Shown here: positions 4,713 to 5,364 of the stretch, one piece after another
Numbering within the stretch: position 1 is the stretch's first letter
Layout of the letters: each line of letters starts with the position of its first letter
NCBI GenBank assembly: GCA_023433825.1
Contig: JAEYTU010000391.1
Span: forward strand, 1-5,364
Length of the DNA stretch: 5,364 nucleotides
Source: Planctomycetota bacterium
GTDB taxonomy: Bacteria > Planctomycetota > UBA1135 > UBA2386
Direction of reading: 5' to 3'
Position numbers and translations under genes: made by a program
The notes under the pieces: generated by a model
Database searches by the model: none
What the model was told of the DNA's origin: nothing
What the model saw: the letters and a program-made list of their open reading frames with translations, nothing else

Positions 4713-5364
4713 CGCTTCTTCTCCGGATCCTCGGCGCCGGCCTCGTCGCCGTTGCCTTGGTTCAACTCGGCTTCGATCCTCGCGCGGAGCTGCTCGAAGA
4801 TCTGCGTGACTGCGTTATGGCGATGCGCGAGGCGGTCGAGCAAGGCTGCTTCCGTCTCGGTGATCGTTCCGTCGCCGCGTGCCGAGATCAGCTTCTCCAT
4901 CTGTTCGGTGCGGGCGAGCATCTCCTGCTCCATCTGCAGCAGCATCTTCAGTTCGGCGAGGAACGGGACCAACGGCTGGCGTTGGTTCTGGCCCTGCTGC
5001 TGGTTCTGCCCCTGTTGCTGCTGACCGCTCTCCTGCTCGCGGCGTTGCTGCTCGCGCTTCAACGCTTCGAGCAGCTTGACGGTCCGGTCCTCGACGTCGC
5101 GCTGCAGTGCGACCGTGAACGGGCCCGGATCGGGTTCGCTGGCCGTCAGCCGGCGTGCGATCTCGGCGAGGTCGTCTTCGTTCGCCTTCAGTTGATGGCT
5201 GAAGACCAGCGTGCCTTCCTTCTCGAGTTCGGTTCGTAGGTAGGCCGCCTTCGCGCCGAGTTCCTTCTCCTTCTCGCCGAGGTCCTGCATCTTCTTGCGG
5301 AGGCGCCGCGACAGACGGCCTTCCTGCGCGACCGACGCCGTGCCTTCCTGGGTGCCCTCGCTGA
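4709..5364 (-). CDS. Coiled-coil, Gln-rich protein of planctomycetal type, 5' end beyond window
   Basis: The frame stays open to the right edge, giving about 217 visible residues; function unknown. An ATG at 5290 exists, but the 24 codons before it (SEGTQEGTASVAQEGRLSRR, then LRKK) continue into the same charged helix, so that Met is probably internal. Numbering from it: residues 1-50 are charged helix containing an EKEGTLVFSHQLKANEDDLA stretch; 54-86 hold PDPGPFTVALQRDVEDRTVK and a following LLEALKREQQRRE helix; 87-105 are a Gln-rich linker; 106-135 read PLVPFLAELKMLLQMEQEML then ARTEQMEKL; 145-176 form another helix; and the end is acidic then basic (DEAGAEDPEKKR). The order of helix, Q-rich linker and a PLVP..AELK helix matches a conserved planctomycete protein type I recall, in which the missing N-terminus would be expected to carry an export signal. 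It overlaps the next gene by ATGA, implying an operon and translational coupling. Confidence 0.75.
   Translation of the reverse strand, partial: SEGTQEGTASVAQEGRLSRRLRKKMQDLGEKEKELGAKAAYLRTELEKEGTLVFSHQLKANEDDLAEIARRLTASEPDPGPFTVALQRDVEDRTVKLLEALKREQQRREQESGQQQQGQNQQQGQNQRQPLVPFLAELKMLLQMEQEMLARTEQMEKLISARGDGTITETEAALLDRLAHRHNAVTQIFEQLRARIEAELNQGNGDEAGAEDPEKKR
4721..4724 (-). promoter_or_regulatory. Shine-Dalgarno GGAG for the 258-residue exported protein
   Basis: On the minus strand the sequence reads GGAGAAGAAGCGATG. The GGAG is separated from the ATG by 8 bases, an optimal spacing, and lies within the last codons of the upstream gene. It is the only clear Shine-Dalgarno I found in the window, and it supports the ATG at 4712 as the start. 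Confidence 0.65.
4985..5020 (-). repeat. Two tandem 18-base units encoding QQQGQN
   Basis: Bases 4985-5002 and 5003-5020 are adjacent 18-base units that each encode Gln-Gln-Gln-Gly-Gln-Asn within the Gln-rich linker of the truncated coiled-coil protein. They match at 16 of 18 bases, and both differences are synonymous (GGC/GGG and CAG/CAA). Confidence 0.8.

Noticed and set aside
3843..5024. 393-residue Leu-rich plus-strand frame that could pass for a membrane protein
   Set aside because: The Leu runs are the complement of CAG/CAA Gln codons and GAG Glu codons in the two coiled-coil genes. The minus-strand genes have a signal peptide, ATGA coupling and a Shine-Dalgarno.
4682..5239. 185-residue plus-strand frame with LLLLTALLLAALLLAL-like stretches
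   Set aside because: It is the antisense reading of the Gln-rich linker and helices, not a real transmembrane protein.
1..5364. Search for tRNA, rRNA, CRISPR, insertion-sequence or phage signatures
   Set aside because: By eye, no cloverleaf-like stretch, regularly spaced repeats, transposase motifs or long terminal inverted repeats were found; nearly all the sequence is accounted for by the six protein genes.

Overview
The window looks like a high-GC bacterial chromosome segment, most likely from the Planctomycetota. Three things point that way. The secreted protein at 2587-3855 ends in a two-cysteine module that I recognise from memory as a recurrent C-terminal module of secreted proteins in marine planctomycetes. 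The two coiled-coil, Gln/Gly-rich proteins at the right end resemble a conserved planctomycetal gene pair. The codon use is strongly G/C-ending throughout. No database search was possible, so this placement is recognition plus inference.

Layout: the plus strand (1-2525) carries the 3' part of a class B penicillin-binding protein (SxxK, SxN and KTGT motifs all visible), then a RodA/FtsW-type SEDS glycosyltransferase joined to it by an ATGA overlap, then a 4-hydroxybenzoyl-CoA-thioesterase-type hotdog enzyme 36 bases later. A strand switch follows at 2526-2586, a GC-rich gap with a 24-base tandem duplication and a perfect 10-bp hairpin between convergent genes. The minus strand (2587-5364) carries, in transcription order from the right edge, a coiled-coil protein cut by the window edge, an exported coiled-coil/low-complexity protein joined to it by another ATGA overlap, a short hairpin-containing spacer, and a secreted propeller-like protein.

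Function: the first two genes form the classic polymerase/transpeptidase pair that inserts lateral-wall peptidoglycan. The RodA copy keeps the SEDS core but departs from the usual sequence around the catalytic aspartate and in the last periplasmic loop. The thioesterase may be co-transcribed, but its substrate cannot be told. The two coiled-coil proteins are evidently co-translated and probably act together at the cell envelope; their function is unknown and they are the best candidates for something undescribed.

Coding density is very high. No RNA genes, mobile elements, CRISPR arrays or phage genes were seen, and there is no gap over 300 bases without a gene.
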